In this document: positions 10,090 to 22,278 of the stretch, one piece after another
How the letters are laid out: each line of letters begins with the position of its first letter
Position numbering within the stretch: position 1 is the stretch's first letter
NCBI RefSeq assembly: GCF_904849725.1
Contig: NC_058520.1
Coordinates: 324,085,186 to 324,149,185 of the forward strand
Direction of reading: 5' to 3'
Origin: Hordeum vulgare subsp. vulgare
Taxonomy: Eukaryota > Streptophyta > Magnoliopsida > Poales > Poaceae
Length of the DNA stretch: 64,000 nucleotides
Notes under the pieces: generated by a model
Told to the model about the DNA's origin: nothing
The model's database searches: none
What the model saw: only the letters and a program-made list of their open reading frames with translations
Program-made: the position numbers and the translations under genes

Positions 10090-13000
10090 AGTATATATAG
10101 GTTATTTCGGAGAGAAATTAGCTAAGTATAGGCCATTTAATAGCTAAATTAGGTGGAATAGGTCTTCTTGGAGCTACATATCCTTATTATATCATTTAGG
10201 AGAGAACTTACCTAAGTATAGGTCATTCTAGAGCTAATTTGGATAAAAATATGTCATTTTCTAGCCAACTATGAGTATTAATCCATTTTGACCTTATTAT
10301 GTCATTTTGGAGCTAAATTAGTCATTTTAATGAGCTAACCAACGTTCTTATGATGTTTTTACCTAACTACGCTAATTATGTCATTTTGGTGGATAATTAG
10401 CTAAGTATGTCTTTGTTGGGGAAAATAACGTACGTAGAAGAAGAAAGAGAAGAAGCAAGAAGATAAGAAGAAGCAGAAGAAAAAGAAGAAGAAGGAGGAG
10501 GAGGAGGAGAAGGAGGAGGAGAAGGAGAAGAAGAAGAAAAGAAGAAGGACAAGAAGAAGGAGAAGAAGGAGGAGAAGAAGGAGAAGGAGGAGCTCCTTCT
10601 CCTTCTTCTACTCCTTCTTCTCCTTCTTCTTATGCTCCTCCTTCTCTTCTTCTTCTTCTCTTCTTCTTCTTTTTCCTTCCTTTCATTTTTCCTATTTCTT
10701 CTCCTCTTGTCCCCTTCTTCAGGCTAAATTAGCTAAGAATGCCTTTTTGGAGCTAATTATGTCATTTCGAGGATAATTAGCTAAGTATAGGTCATGTTTT
10801 ATTAAATTTACCATTTAGGAGCTAACTAAGCTAATTATGTCATTTAGATGGAAGCCTAGCTAACTATAGGTCGTTTCGGAGCTAACTTGGGTAAAATAGG
10901 TCATTCCGGAGAAAATATGCTTATTAAGCCATTTTGGATCTAGCTAGGCTAATTATAGGCCATTTAATACCTAAGTTAGGGGGAATAGGTCATCTTGCAG
11001 CTACGTAAGCCTTATTATGTCATTTAGGAGAGAACTTAGCTAACTATAGGTCATTTTTTATTAAATATGTCATTTTGGAGCTAACTAAACTAATTGTGTC
11101 ATTTTGTAGGACAATTAGCCAATTTAGTCTTTCTGGGATGAGTCTAAGCTACGTAGAAGAAGAGAAATAGAAGAAGCAAGAAGAGAAGAAGAAGTAAAAG
11201 AAGAAGGAGGAGGAGGAGGAGGAGGAGGAGAAGGAGAAGGAAGAGGAGAAGAAGAAGAAAAAAAGAAGGAGAAGAAGAAGGAGGCAGAAGAAGGAGAAGG
11301 AGGAGCTCCTTCTCCTTCTTCTACTATTTCTTCTCCTTCTCCTTCTTCTTCCTCCTTCTCCTTCTTCTTCTTCTCTTCTTCTTCGTCTTCCTTCCTTTCA
11401 TTTTTCCTCTTTCTTCTCCTCTTGTCCCCTTCTTCGAGCTAAATTAGCTAAGAATGCCTTTTTGGAGCTAATTACATCATTTCGAGGATAAATAGCTAAG
11501 TATAGGTCATGTTTTACTAAATAGACCGTTTTGTAGCTAACTAAGCTATTTATGTCATTTAGGTGGAAGCCTAGCTAACTATAGGTCGTTTCGGAGCTAA
11601 CTTGTGTAAAATAGGTCATTCCGGAGCAAACTATGCTTATTAAGCCATTTTGGATCTAGCTAGGCTAATTATAGGCCATTTAATACCCAATTTAGGGGGA
11701 ATAGGTCATCTTGCAGCTACGTAAGCCTTATTATGTCATTTAGGAGAGATCTTAGATAACTGTAGGTCATTTTGGAGCTAACTAAGCTAATTATGTCATT
11801 TTGTAGGATAATTAGCCAATTTAGTCTTTCTTGGATGAGTCTAAGCTACGTAGAAGAAGAGAAAGAGAAGAAGCAAGAAGAGAAGAAAAGTAAAAGAAGA
11901 AGGAGGAGGATGAGGAGGAGGAGAAGCAGAAGGAAGAGGAGAAGAAGAAGAAAAGAAGAAGGAGAAGGAGAACGAGGAAGAAGAAGGAGAAGGAGCTCCT
12001 CCTTCTCCTTCTTCTACTCCTTCTTCTCCTTCTTCTTATCCTCCTCCTCCTCCTCTTCTTCTTCTTCTTCCTTCCTTTCATTTTCCTCTTTCTTCTCCTC
12101 TTGTCCCCTTCTTCGGGCTAAATTAGCTAAGAATGCCTTTTTGGAGATAATTATGTCATTTCGAGGATAATTAGCTAAGTATAGGTCATGTTTTATTAAA
12201 TAGACCATTTTGGAGCTAACTAAGCTAATTATGTCATTTAGGTGGAAGCCTAGCTAACTATAGGTCGTTTCGGAGCTAACTTGGGTAAAATAGGTCATTC
12301 CGGAGCAAACTATGCTTATTAAGCCATTTTAGATCTAGCTAGGCTAATTATAGGCCATTTAATACAGAAGTTAGGGGGAATAGGTCATCTTGCAGCTACA
12401 TAATCCTTATTATGTCATTTAGGAGAGAACTTAGCTAACTATAGGTCATTTTTTATTAAATAGGTCATTTTGGAGCTAACTAAGCTAATTATGTCATTTT
12501 GTAGGATAATTAGCCAATTTAGTCTTTCTTGGATGAGTCTAAGCTACTTATAAGAAGAGAAAGAGAAGAAGAAGTAAAAGAAGAAGAAGGAGGAGGAGAA
12601 GGAGAAGGAGAAGGAAGAGGAGAAGAAGAATAAAAGAAGAAGGAGAAGGAGGAAGAAGGAGGAAGAAGAAGGAGAAGGAGGAGCTCCTTCTCCTTCTTCT
12701 CCTCCTTCTTCTCCTTCTTCTTATCCTCCTCGTTCTCTTCTTCTTCTTCTTCCTTCCCGTCATTTTTCCTCTTTCTTCTCCTCTTGTCCCCTTCTTCGGG
12801 CTAAATTAGCTAAGAATGCCTTTTGGAGCTAATTATGTCATTTCGAGGATAATTACCTAAGTATAGGTCATGTTTTATTAAATAGATCATCTTGGAGCTC
12901 ACTAAGCTAATTATGTCATTTAGGTGGAAGCCTAGCTAACTATAGATCGTTTCGGAGCTAACTTGGGTAAAATAGGTCATTCCGGAGCAAACTATGCTTA

Positions 13001-13260
13001 TTAAGCCATTTTGGATCTAGCTAGGCTAATTATAGGCCATTTAATACCTAAGTTAGGAGGAATAGGTCATCTTGCAGCTACGTAAGCCTGATTATGTCAT
13101 TTAGGAGAGAACTTAGCTAACTATAGGTCATTTTTTATTAAATAGGTCATTTTTGAGCTAACTAAGCTAATTATGTCATTTTGTAGGATAATTTGCCAAT
13201 TTAGCCATTTTGGAGCAAACTAAGCTAATTATGTCATTTAGATGGAAGTCTAGCTAATTT
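10090..13260. repeat. Tandem array with purine/pyrimidine hairpins (CACTA-1)
   Basis: A unit of about 700 bp is repeated four times; the landmark CTACGTAGAAGAAG recurs near 10431, 11149, 11846 and, altered, 12544. Each unit has a GAA/GGA-rich purine tract, a perfect GGAGCTCC centre (GAGCTC at 10590, 11303, 11993 and 12681) and a CTT/CTCC pyrimidine tract, so one strand can fold into a long hairpin. The rest consists of 30-45 bp sub-repeats built on GAGCTAACTAAGC and AATTATGTCATTT. Arginine/lysine- and serine/phenylalanine-rich frames here are low-complexity artefacts. Confidence 0.88.
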
Positions 13261-13286
13261 TTATTAAAACACTAGAAATAACATAC

Positions 13287-15802
13287 CACTATCGTCATCA
13301 CGCGGTGAAGCATGGTGGCTCTGGCTTGTTTCACCTGGAGAAGGCTCCACTGTAGAAGGCGATGCGTTTCGGGAGATATTCTGCACCAAACATCGTTTGC
13401 AATGTGTCGTTAGCATGAGGACACTGTTAAGATCACTGCACTGAAATGAAACTCACCGTCCCCGCCACGTTAATAACTGGCATCGGCGGAGGGACTTGGC
13501 CGCTCTTCTCGCACATAGACTGTACATTTGGTTTCGATAAGTCAAACTTTTTAGTTATTAATGAAACGAACATTCAAATGCAAGATTTGAAATAACATGA
13601 AGAAGAAACTTACCACGAAGAGCTCGTACATGGCCATGTTAGACGCATCATTCCGTGCCCTCTCCGCCTCCACCAATGCAGTCGTCCTCTCCTCCAGCTC
13701 CCTAATCTCCTTATCCTTCTCCACCATAGCCGCCTACATTTCCTCTCTCTCTTTCTGAATAGCAGCCTGCAACACAACTCATTGTTAGCAATGTAACCAT
13801 ATTGGTTCCAACGCACAACATAGTGCGGAAAGATAGTTGAGTCCATTAAACTAACCTCGATGGCGAGATCGACTGGCCATGGACGATGGGTTATCTCCGG
13901 ACAGGAGCTCGTTTGGCATGCCTTTATCAGCCGAAGAGTGCTCGGACAACGTATAAGGTCGTCTCCAATGGCGATCGAGCCATGGGGCCTCCCGTTGCCA
14001 GCTATCATCACCAGCTCTGGATCAATAGGCCCCTCGCTTGGGTTAAAGTCCTCCCCTTTCCTCGCCTTCCCGTGATCTCTGTACTTCACGAGCTTGTGGT
14101 GGGAGGAGATGTTGGTGATGTTTTCTGGATGCTCGAGGTCAGACTCAGAGAATGCCTTGACCTTCTTGTACGAGGCAGTATGGGCCATCACATAAAAAGA
14201 GAGAGGAAAATTGTATTAGTAAAGGGCTCAAGATAGTATTAATAATGAATTGCATGAGGCATGAAGAAAACCACATACCCAATTCTCGCCAAATTGTATT
14301 AAGTTGACGCTCCCTTGATGGTGTGGCACACCAACCATTTTGCCACGCCTCTCGTTGGCGTTGTTGTGGCTGGCCTCCTACGTTTCGGAGCACCACTAAT
14401 CCACCAAGGCCTCCCAATAATCCATCTTATCCACACAACATCTCGGGGGCACCTAAGTTAATAAAGAGAAATTTGAGCGCGTAAGAACAAAATCAAGGAA
14501 ACTAACTACAAAGCCTTAATAATATGTAATTACCTTCATGTAATGCTCCTTCTCCATCTTAGCATCACGGCACTTCGCCTTGTTAATCCTAATACGCCAC
14601 ATGGCATAGTAGTCTCGAACAGCCTGCACCCAAGCCTCATGCCAAAAGTTTTGAAGTAGGCGGTGACATTCGGTTTCGATAACCTTTGTCGCGTCCTCCT
14701 CATATCCCTCCTCACACCTATAGTAGGTATGCAAACAAGACAACATTGATTAGTACAATAAATAGCTATGGTTGATTTATAATTGTGTGAAGGAGAAATT
14801 ACCTAGAACTGTCGGACCACCATGTCGGCCCTCGTGTGGAACAAAACACCGTCAATCTCCACCTCCGGCGGGGCCGGGGCACCCAAGTAGTGCTCCCAGG
14901 TCATTCCGACCTCTCGCTCCCGACCGGGCAACGTAACAAACCTTGGGAATTTTTTACGGCAAAGCACACCAAGGACGATGTTGGTCTTGCGGACACCCTT
15001 GGCAACAATCCAACCCCTATAGTATGACAAATTAAAGCCAAAACATTAGATATTTGAGAAAACATGAAGGCAAAAGGTTAAATAAGAGTAAATTAACTTA
15101 CTTGTCCCCATTTGGCCTAATCGACCACTTCTGCTCGGGGGTCGCCGGCACGAGCGGGATCCCCGAACTACCACGCTGGTAGACGGTAGCCCCCTCACCC
15201 AGCTCCTCGTCGCTACCAGCATGGCCACTTGGCTCAGCCAAGGTATCCCACTGGGTCTCTTGGGACGTACCCTCATCCCTGCTTTGCTCCGGAGTCGCCT
15301 GGAACGAAGCCTCTGGGACACGAGTCTCGTGGGTCGAAGGCTCGTCGACCTGAGGCTCGTCGACCCGAGGCTCATGAACCGGAGACCGTGTAGCCTCCAC
15401 CTCAGACAAATCCACCCTAGAAGTCCTGTTCTCAGGTGAATCAGCTTGGGGTGGTGGCGGAGACCATGCAGCCTCCACCTCAGAAGGCGTGGCAGCCACC
15501 GCCCTACCTCTCCCGCGGCCACGTGTACCTCTAGTACAACATAAATACCAACATGAGTAATAAAATGTATATAAATACCAATATGCATACAACATGAGTA
15601 CAACATAAATACCAACATGAATACAATGTGTACCTTTAGTACCTCTCGGCTTCGCGGGGGGTCGACCTCCTCTCACGGGGGGCGCTCCTTACAGAGTAGA
15701 GAGAAATGCTCTTCGAAGAGGTGAGGCAGGAATGGAAGTACCCATCCCATCACCCGCCGACGAAGAAGGAGCCGCGGAGTGTTTTCGACCCTTTCCCACC
15801 AT
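13287..15802 (-). pseudogene. TNP1-type (plant En/Spm transposase) gene of CACTA-1
   Basis: The start ATG is 15802-15800 (MVGKGRKHSAAP). The exon order, inferred from GT/AG borders and the sister copy, is: a basic start; a Pro/Asp-rich segment with SEVEATRSP repeats; then blocks containing TWEHYLGAPAPPEVEIDG, the HEAWVQAVRDYYA region and RKGEDFNPSEGPIDPELV; then an EKDKEIRELEERTTALVEAE coiled coil and a short tail. This matches the plant transposase family paired with TNP2 in CACTA elements, which binds subterminal repeats. The reading frame stops early: codon 38 is TAA where CACTA-2 has CAA. A second TAG lies in the coiled-coil exon. Exon borders were not verified. Confidence 0.75.
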
Positions 15803-15987
15803 CTTTCAACTCCGGTCATGACAAAGAGTAAATGAAATTAGTACAACATAAATACCAACATGAGTAATAAAATTTATATAATTGAAGTGTATCGTCATCA
15901 TAAATACTAACATGAGTAATAAAAATTGAATACCTAACATGAACTCGAAATTTATATATAGTATAATAGTTGAATATCTCACATGAA

Positions 15988-18900
15988 CTAATAACAATCA
16001 TGCTCGTCTATATATGCTTCGGGGTCAATAAATGCATCATGATCAGCACTATCATCAATAAATGCATCATCATCATCACTATCACGAAGAACATGTGGAA
16101 GGCCACCATTATGTAATCGGTCAAGAAGTGACAGGTCATCCGCAGCAGTAACCTCTTCTTCTTCCAGCTCTTCCTGTTCGGGCTCAGGGGTTTAGACGGA
16201 TTCACTGTCGCTGTCTACTTCAATGTTCTGGGGTGAAGTACAGCGGTTCTTGAAACCTTTCTTGGACATACGTGTTTCTTGGAAGAATTCTCCTTCATAT
16301 GTGTCTATGTTAATGTGAGGTTCGTAATCCTCTTCATTGAGGATAGGTGGTCTAAAATGTGGTGGCACTTCATAAACGACATCCCAACCTTTGAGATTTG
16401 GATCAGTTTGGCAGGCCCACAGTAGATAGAAAACTTGTGTCGCCTGTTGAGCTGTAATATAGACATCGGGAACATCTAAGTGGGTGTTTTGGTTGATTTT
16501 GACTAGTCCTATATGTTCATGAGTCCTTCTAGTCTCCCTCGGCTCAAACCAATAACAGTTGAAGACTACGACGATCGGTGGGTTTTCACCATAGAATAGA
16601 AGTTCATAAATTGCTTCAATTCTTCCATAATACTCGGTGTCTTCTTCGCCGATAGCAGAGAGAGAATAATTTCTAGTCTTTAGGTCGTGCATAGATAGAT
16701 CTTTGCCAAAGGTACAAAAGTGATACCAGTTGATATTTTATTTGTCAAATGAACGGACCTTATAGTCAAAACCATTAGCGACTTGTCTCAGCTCGGCGTC
16801 CATAGACTCTGCATCAGCCTACAAGTTTAATACGAAAGAATGGATGCATTAGCCGGAAATTAGACCAAGAAATCAAATGGGCCCTTAATGGTAATTAATT
16901 ACCCTTTGTTTGAACCAAGAGATGAAACCGGGATAGTCTCCTCCATGCTTTGCGAGAATCTCATACTCTTTGACGGAATCATTTTCGATGACCGCTCCAT
17001 CCGAGAATTCGGCGACGTATCGACTATATCAAATATCCGGGAATACGAGTAGTTCAAAGCAACTAGAAGTTGTGGAACAATAAATTACCAAGAACATATC
17101 GATGTACGGCCGCACTTCTGTTAGGTTGGTGAAGATATACAATGAAATTGTCCGCCATTCTTCGACATCCAACGATTTCCCTTTCGAAGCACCGGATGGT
17201 GCGAGCTTACCTTTGAATAGGCTGAGGTTGGATCAAACTTTTTTTGGATCGCCATCATTGTACCGACGCTTCGGGTTATGCAAATGATGATTTCTGGCTT
17301 CGTAGTGTGCTGTCACGAAGTTTGCCGCCTCCTCAGTAATGAATGCCTCGGCCATCGATGCTTCAATTCTATTTTTATTTTTACACTTAGCTCTTAGCGA
17401 CTTCTGCATCCTCTCACTTGAGTAGCACCATCGATTTTGAACGGGCCCCCATTCTTGCCACGGTCGGGAGATGGAAAATCAAATGTTGCATTGGATTAAA
17501 GAAGCCCGGTGGAAAGATCTTTTCTAATTTGCAGATCAACTCCGGCGCCAACTCTTCCATTTCATCTAGCACGGGATGCGATAGTTCTTCCGCACAAAGA
17601 GAATGGAAGAAATAGCTCAGCCCTGCCAGTACTATCCATTCATCCTCAGGGATAAAGCCACGCAACATCACCAGCATTACCCGCTCAATCCATATGTGCC
17701 AATCATGACTCTTGAGACCAAATATTTTCAATTTCTCAAGACTCGCTCCCCTCTTTAGATTCGCAGCATACCCATCGGGGAACATCAACCGCATTTTCAC
17801 ACACAATAGCATTTCCCTCATAGCTGGCCTTTCAAGATTGAACCATGCCTTTGGCTTCACTATGCTTTGCTTTCCTTTCCGTTGTCGCAAGTTTTGCAAC
17901 GGTCTATCACATAGAGCCTCCAGGTCAGTTCTAGCCTTAGGATTATCTTTTGACTTCCCCTCTATGCCGAACAATGTACCAAAAAAGACCTCCGCAATAT
18001 TCTTTTCAGTGTGCATCACGTCGATGTTGTGTGGGAAAGGAGGTCTTTGAAGTAAGGAAGATCCCATAAGCATGACTTGTGAGTCCAGGCGTGTTCCATA
18101 CTATACCCTTTGAAGTATCCTGGACGCAAAGGATCAGGCTCGAGAGTGTTTAACTGATCAAGGGTCTGTTGGCATGTCAACGCAGCTGGTGAAGTGTTTT
18201 GGACAACTCTACCTTTGATGAAATTCTTCTTGTCTTTTCTGAACTTATGGTCAGGATCCAGGAATTGTCTATGCATGTCGAAGCAAGAATACTTGCGACG
18301 AGCCTGCAGCCAACGGAACTGAAGAGCTGCCTTGCATGTGGTGCACGGGAACCTTCCATGCACACACCAGCTAGCGAATAGCGCAAACGCCGGATAATCA
18401 TGCGTCGAGTACATGTACCACACATGCACTTTGAAAAAAATTTTGGTAGCCGCATCGTAGGTCTTGATCCCATCATCCCAGGCTTCTTGCAACTCATCCT
18501 TAAACGGCTACATGTACACATTCATATTCTTCCCCGGATAGTTGGGCCTTGGAATTATTAACGTCAGGAAAATGTTCTTCCTTTTCATAATCTCTCCGGG
18601 TGGCAAATTTAGTGGAATGACAAATATAGGCCAACAACTATATTGTGCTGCCGTCATACCATACACATTGAACCCATCCGTGCTGATGGCAACTCTAGGT
18701 TGCCTTGGATCTTCCGATTTATCCTTATGTAATGCATCGAAGTGCCTCCACGCAAAACCATCTGAAGTGTGTACCAGCATCTTGTTCCCATCCGCATCTA
18801 GTTCGGTTCTTTTGCCCAATTTGTGCCATGTCATATGTCTGGCCGTCTCTTCGACCATGAAAAGACGTTGAAGTCTTGGTACGATAGGCAGATACCAAAG

Positions 18901-19647
18901 AACGCTAATGGGGATTTTGGTCTGATTCTTCTCACCCATACCGTTGTCTACCACAATATACCTAGAAGAATTGCAAATGGGGCAATAGTTCAAGGCCGCA
19001 TACTCAAGCCTAAATAAGGCACATCCATTCTCAGAGGCATGTATCTTCTCATAGGGCATCTTAAGTACACGGAGGATTTTCTCTGACTAGTACAGGTTTG
19101 CAGGCAGTACATGGCCTTTGGGTAGAAAGCGTCCAAATAACGTCATCATCGCGTCATAGCATTCTCTGCCTAGGTTGAATTGAGCCTTCAGAGCAATTAC
19201 TTGCGCGATGGCATCCAGCTGACAAATCTCAGTCTGCTCGTGGAGAGGACGTTTTGAAGACTCCAACATTTCATAGAAGACCTTTGCAGATTCCTCCATC
19301 TCATCGTCCGAATCCCGAGCATCATCAAAGTCTTGCACCATGTCTTCAATCCCGGTACCATGCTCGTTGGTGCGACGACGAATCACCTCAGCTCTGGCAC
19401 GTTGGTCAGACTCACCATGAAAAGTCCACACCGTATAATTAGGCATAAAACCCCACTTCTGTAGGTGTTTACCCATTTCAAACTCTATCTGCTTTTTCCA
19501 GTTGTCGCAGTTGGGACAGGGGCACCATGTTTTTTGCTGGTCATTTGCAAATGCGGCTCTCACAAACCCAATGGTTTTTGTTAACCATTTATGGGTCATG
19601 TCTTTCTGACTAGGGTGACCAGTGTACATCCAAGCATGATCATTCAT
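15988..19647 (-). pseudogene. TNP2-type transposase gene of CACTA-1
   Basis: The start is 19647 (MNDHAWMYTGHPSQKD). Residues 1-80 are a transposase-associated domain with a CPCPNCDN cysteine cluster. The TNP2 core follows, with YCPICNSS, ISTDGFNVYGM and STHDYPAFALF. A DUF4218-like part (EELAPELICKLEKIFPPGFF) comes next, and after short introns a DUF4216-like part (NCYWFEP). TNP2 proteins catalyse cutting of CACTA ends. Lesions seen: TAG at 19089-19087, TAG at 18510-18508, a frameshift near 18036, another in the G run near 17443, TAA near 16737, and TAA at the 16192 position where CACTA-2 has TTA. The gene is therefore dead. Confidence 0.88.
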
Positions 19648-19783
19648 CTTGCCTAGCTACCTTTGGGGGCACAAGACATAAATATATAATTCATCATCTA
19701 TATTCATACGCAAATCAAGTTTGTCAGTTTTATTACGTCCATGCAACCTACACGCTGATAGGTAAAGATAGGTCCTAATCCCA

Positions 19784-19999
19784 CCCGAGTATGTGTAGAT
19801 TGGGTTTGTTTTCGCGTGCTCTGCTCGAGATGCGACGCAGAATTTCGGCAGCACCTCCCCGCTGTTCTCCTGATACACGTCTCGGCAATAAGCAGAGAGG
19901 ATGTGTACCCGGAGAACAACAGGGAGGCACTGACGAAATTCCGCATCAGATCCGGAGCACAGCATACGGGAAAACAAACGCAATCTACACATACCCGGG
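19784..19999. repeat. Imperfect palindrome in the presumed TNP2 leader (CACTA-1)
   Basis: Two arms of about 100 bp mirror each other: CCCGAGTATGTGTAGATTG on the left, and its near-complement ending CCCGGG on the right. They share TTTGTTTTC and GAATTTCG landmarks and have a short spacer near 19890. The palindrome explains why frames on both strands give similar peptides starting MCRLGLFSR/MCRLRLFSR. It starts about 137 bases upstream of the TNP2 ATG. Confidence 0.8.
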
Positions 20000-20042
20000 C
20001 TGTCCATGGATAATGTTGGACAAGTCGAAAGTATGGCGGTAA

Positions 20043-20070
20043 TAAATATGCAAAGAAATGCATATTTATA
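20043..20070 (-). promoter_or_regulatory. Candidate TATA box of TNP2 within a short inverted repeat (CACTA-1)
   Basis: On the minus strand TATAAATA (20070-20063) begins an inverted repeat, TAAATATGCA and TGCATATTTA. It lies about 420 bases upstream of the TNP2 ATG. The same motif is kept in CACTA-2, apart from the final bases of one arm. Confidence 0.5.
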
Positions 20071-20394
20071 GATGTCGCCCTTTCGAATGGGAGACGCATA
20101 CTAGTCACGCATACTCATGATTGAAGAAACCTATAGCTAGCAAGTTTCATCGGCACGAAGACCGGGACAGAGCAAATTAAGGGGGTCGGAGGAGAAGTCA
20201 TTTGTGCTCACCAACAAACGCAAGGGCGGAGCTCGTCCAACGCATGTGGAGGTCGTCGAACAACTGCACATTGAAATTCACACGATCAACACAAATACGA
20301 TGTTTTTATAATTAACATAATCAGAAAATATGTGACATAACTCTTAATTTACAAAACTATGACCTCGTGGGCCTCTGGAAGGCCGAAAAGCGCC

Positions 20395-21060
20395 TTCTCG
20401 TTCAACAGAAGGAAGAAGAGGTGTCGGGGGTCGGGGCTTAGTGGCATCGGGAGTCAGTGCCGTCGAGGGTCGGTGGTGTCGAGTGTCGGTGGCATCGGGA
20501 TTCGGGGGTTTAGTGGCGTCGGTTGTGGGGGGTCAGTGGCGCCGGGGGTCGAGAGTCAGTGACGACGGGGGTCGGGGGTCTTTTCGGTCAACAAGAGGCC
20601 GAAGAGGTGTTGGGGGTCGGGGGTTGGGGGTCAGTGGCTTCGGTGTTCGGGAGTAGGCGGTGGGGGTCGAGGGTCAGTAGTGTCGGTGGTCGGGGGTCGA
20701 GGGTCAGTGGCGTTGGGAGTCCAGGGTCAGTGGCGTCGGGCGTCAGGGGTTGGGGGTCAGGGGTCGAGGGTAGGGGGTCGGGGGTCGAGGGTCAGTGGCG
20801 TCCGGAGTCAAGGTTCAGTGGCATCGGGCGTCGGGGGTCAGGGGATTGTCGCGTCGGGGGTCGAGAGTCGGGGGTCGGGGGTCGGGTGTCAGTGGCGTCG
20901 GGGTCGGGGGTTCGTGGCGTCGAGCGTCGGGGGTCAGTGGCGTCGGGGGTCGAGGGTTAGTGGCGTCGGGGGTCAGTGGCGTCGGGGGTCGATTTTCGGG
21001 GGTCAGTGGCGTCGGGCGTCAGGAGTCGGGCGTCGAGGGTCAGTTTCGGGGTGTCGGGGT
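20395..21060. repeat. G-rich minisatellite of CACTA-1
   Basis: Interspersed copies of GGGGGTCGGGGGTCGAGGGT and CAGTGGCGTCGG fill the region on the plus strand. Many GGG runs are closely spaced, so G-quadruplex formation is plausible. Frames here (20441-21060) translate to Val/Gly/Ser-rich repeats and are not genes. Confidence 0.85.
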
Positions 21061-21062
21061 TC

Positions 21063-21480
21063 CCTTTTCCTCTTCTTTCTTCTTCTCCTCTCTCCTCTTT
21101 TTCTTCTTCTTCTTCTTTTCTTCTTCTTCTTCTTCTTCTTCTTCTTCTTCTTCTTTCTCTTCTTCCTCCCCCTCCTCTTTTTCTCCTCCTCTTCTTTTTC
21201 TTCTTCTTCTTCTTCTTCTTCTTCTTCTTCTTCTTCTTCTTCTTCTTCTTTATCTTCTTTCTCCTCCTCCTGCTCCTCCTCCTCCTCCTCCTGCTCCTCC
21301 TGCTCCTCCTCCTCCTTCTTCTTCTTCTTCTTCTTCTTCTTCTTTTTTCTCCTCCTCCTCCTCCTCCTCTTCTTCTTCTTCTTCTTCTTCTTCTCCTTCT
21401 TATTTTCGTTCTTCTTCTAATTATTTTCTTCTTTTCCTTTTTCTTTTTCATTTTTTCCTTCTTCTTTTCCTCTTTTTTTC
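21063..21480. repeat. (TTC)n polypyrimidine tract of CACTA-1
   Basis: About 420 bases of nearly pure T and C, mostly TTC and CTCCTC. It abuts the G-rich minisatellite. Long Ser/Leu/Phe frames and opposing Arg/Lys frames are artefacts. Confidence 0.9.
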
Positions 21481-21609
21481 TTCTAACCTAACTAACTAAC
21501 CTAATTAGACTAATAATCTAACCAAATAAACTAACTAAATTACCCTATATATAATAAAAAACTAACCTAATGAACTAACTAAGATAATTAACTTATTAAA
21601 AAAGAAAAA

Positions 21610-22191
21610 GAAGAAGAACTCACCCAAAGAGACGGCAGGGGGCGGCGGCGGCGGTGGACGATGGCAGGGGGCGCATGGCAGGAGGCGGCAGGGGGCGCGC
21701 GGCAGGGGGCGGCAGGGGTGCCGCGAGGGCCGGAGCGTGCTGCGGTGACCGAGCGGCTCCGACGACGGCGGCGGCGGGAGGTGGGCAGGCGAGAGAGAGA
21801 GAGAGGGCAGGGCGAGAGAGAGAGAGCGGGCAGGCGGTAGGCGCGACAGCCGTTAGGGAGGGGGTGGGGGCTATGCGCCGTTAGAGAGGGAGCCCCCTTT
21901 GCCGTCTGCAAAGGCTGGGTGGCAGACGACAAATGGTGAGTGGGGTGGGGTGGGCTTCAGCCGCTAGGGTGGCACACCCTTTGCCATCTGCCACCCCTTT
22001 TCCATCTGCCTATGGTTCCTTTGCCGTCCGCTGGCCGACGGCAAAGGGAAGGCCGACGGAAAACAAATCTTTTGCCTTAGGTGTTGTGTTTGCCGTCTGC
22101 TTTGTGCCAGCTGACGGCAAAGAAGCTCTTTGCCATGTGTCAGCAGACGGCAAAGGCAAGGCTGACGACAAATTTCTGAATTCTAGTAGTG
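21610..22191. repeat. CACTA-1 right end: GC-rich block and subterminal repeats
   Basis: A GGCAGGGGGCGG-rich block to about 21860 is followed by TTTGCCGTC/GACGGCAAAG motifs in both orientations. The end reads TTCTGAATTCTAGTAGTG, the reverse of CACTACTAGAATTCAGAA. Confidence 0.85.
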
Positions 22192-22278
22192 AATAATAGT
22201 AAGAGTTGGATTTTACACCACAAGGTGTCCCGAACATGGGTAAACTGCTCGCATGTTCGAGTTCGCTTCCCTTAGCTC
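22192..22278 (+). repeat. 5' LTR of Tat-2, second segment
   Basis: It resumes the LTR after CACTA-1 with AATAATAGTAAGAG. It aligns with the 3' LTR (TTTTACACCACAAGGTG and TCGCTTCCCTTAGCTC) until the LINE begins. Confidence 0.85.

Larger units (their letters stand above)
9114..22191 (-). mobile_element. CACTA (En/Spm) DNA transposon 1, 13,078 bp
   Basis: It is flanked by the 3-bp duplication AAT (9111-9113 and 22192-22194). Removing the element restores an LTR that aligns with the intact 3' LTR of Tat-2. The right end, read inward on the minus strand, is a canonical CACTACTAGAATTCAG. The left end is a degenerate CAGTACTGAAATTCAG. Subterminal TTTGCCGTC repeats lie at both ends. Genes run on the minus strand: TNP2-type (15988-19647), then TNP1-type (13287-15802). 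Both genes carry stops, so the copy should not encode its own transposition proteins. Confidence 0.92.

Noticed and set aside
11772..12208. Arg/Lys-rich and Ser/Phe-rich frames that look like basic proteins
   Set aside because: They translate the GAA/GGA and TTC/CTCC tracts of the hairpin array; the same happens in all units and in CACTA-2.
19657..20108. Similar small proteins on both strands (MCRLGLFSR-type)
   Set aside because: The similarity is explained by the imperfect palindrome at 19784-19999 and does not indicate two genes.
20441..21499. Frames of 145-246 aa in the G-rich and TTC region
   Set aside because: Low-complexity translation of a minisatellite and a trinucleotide tract, open in several frames at once.
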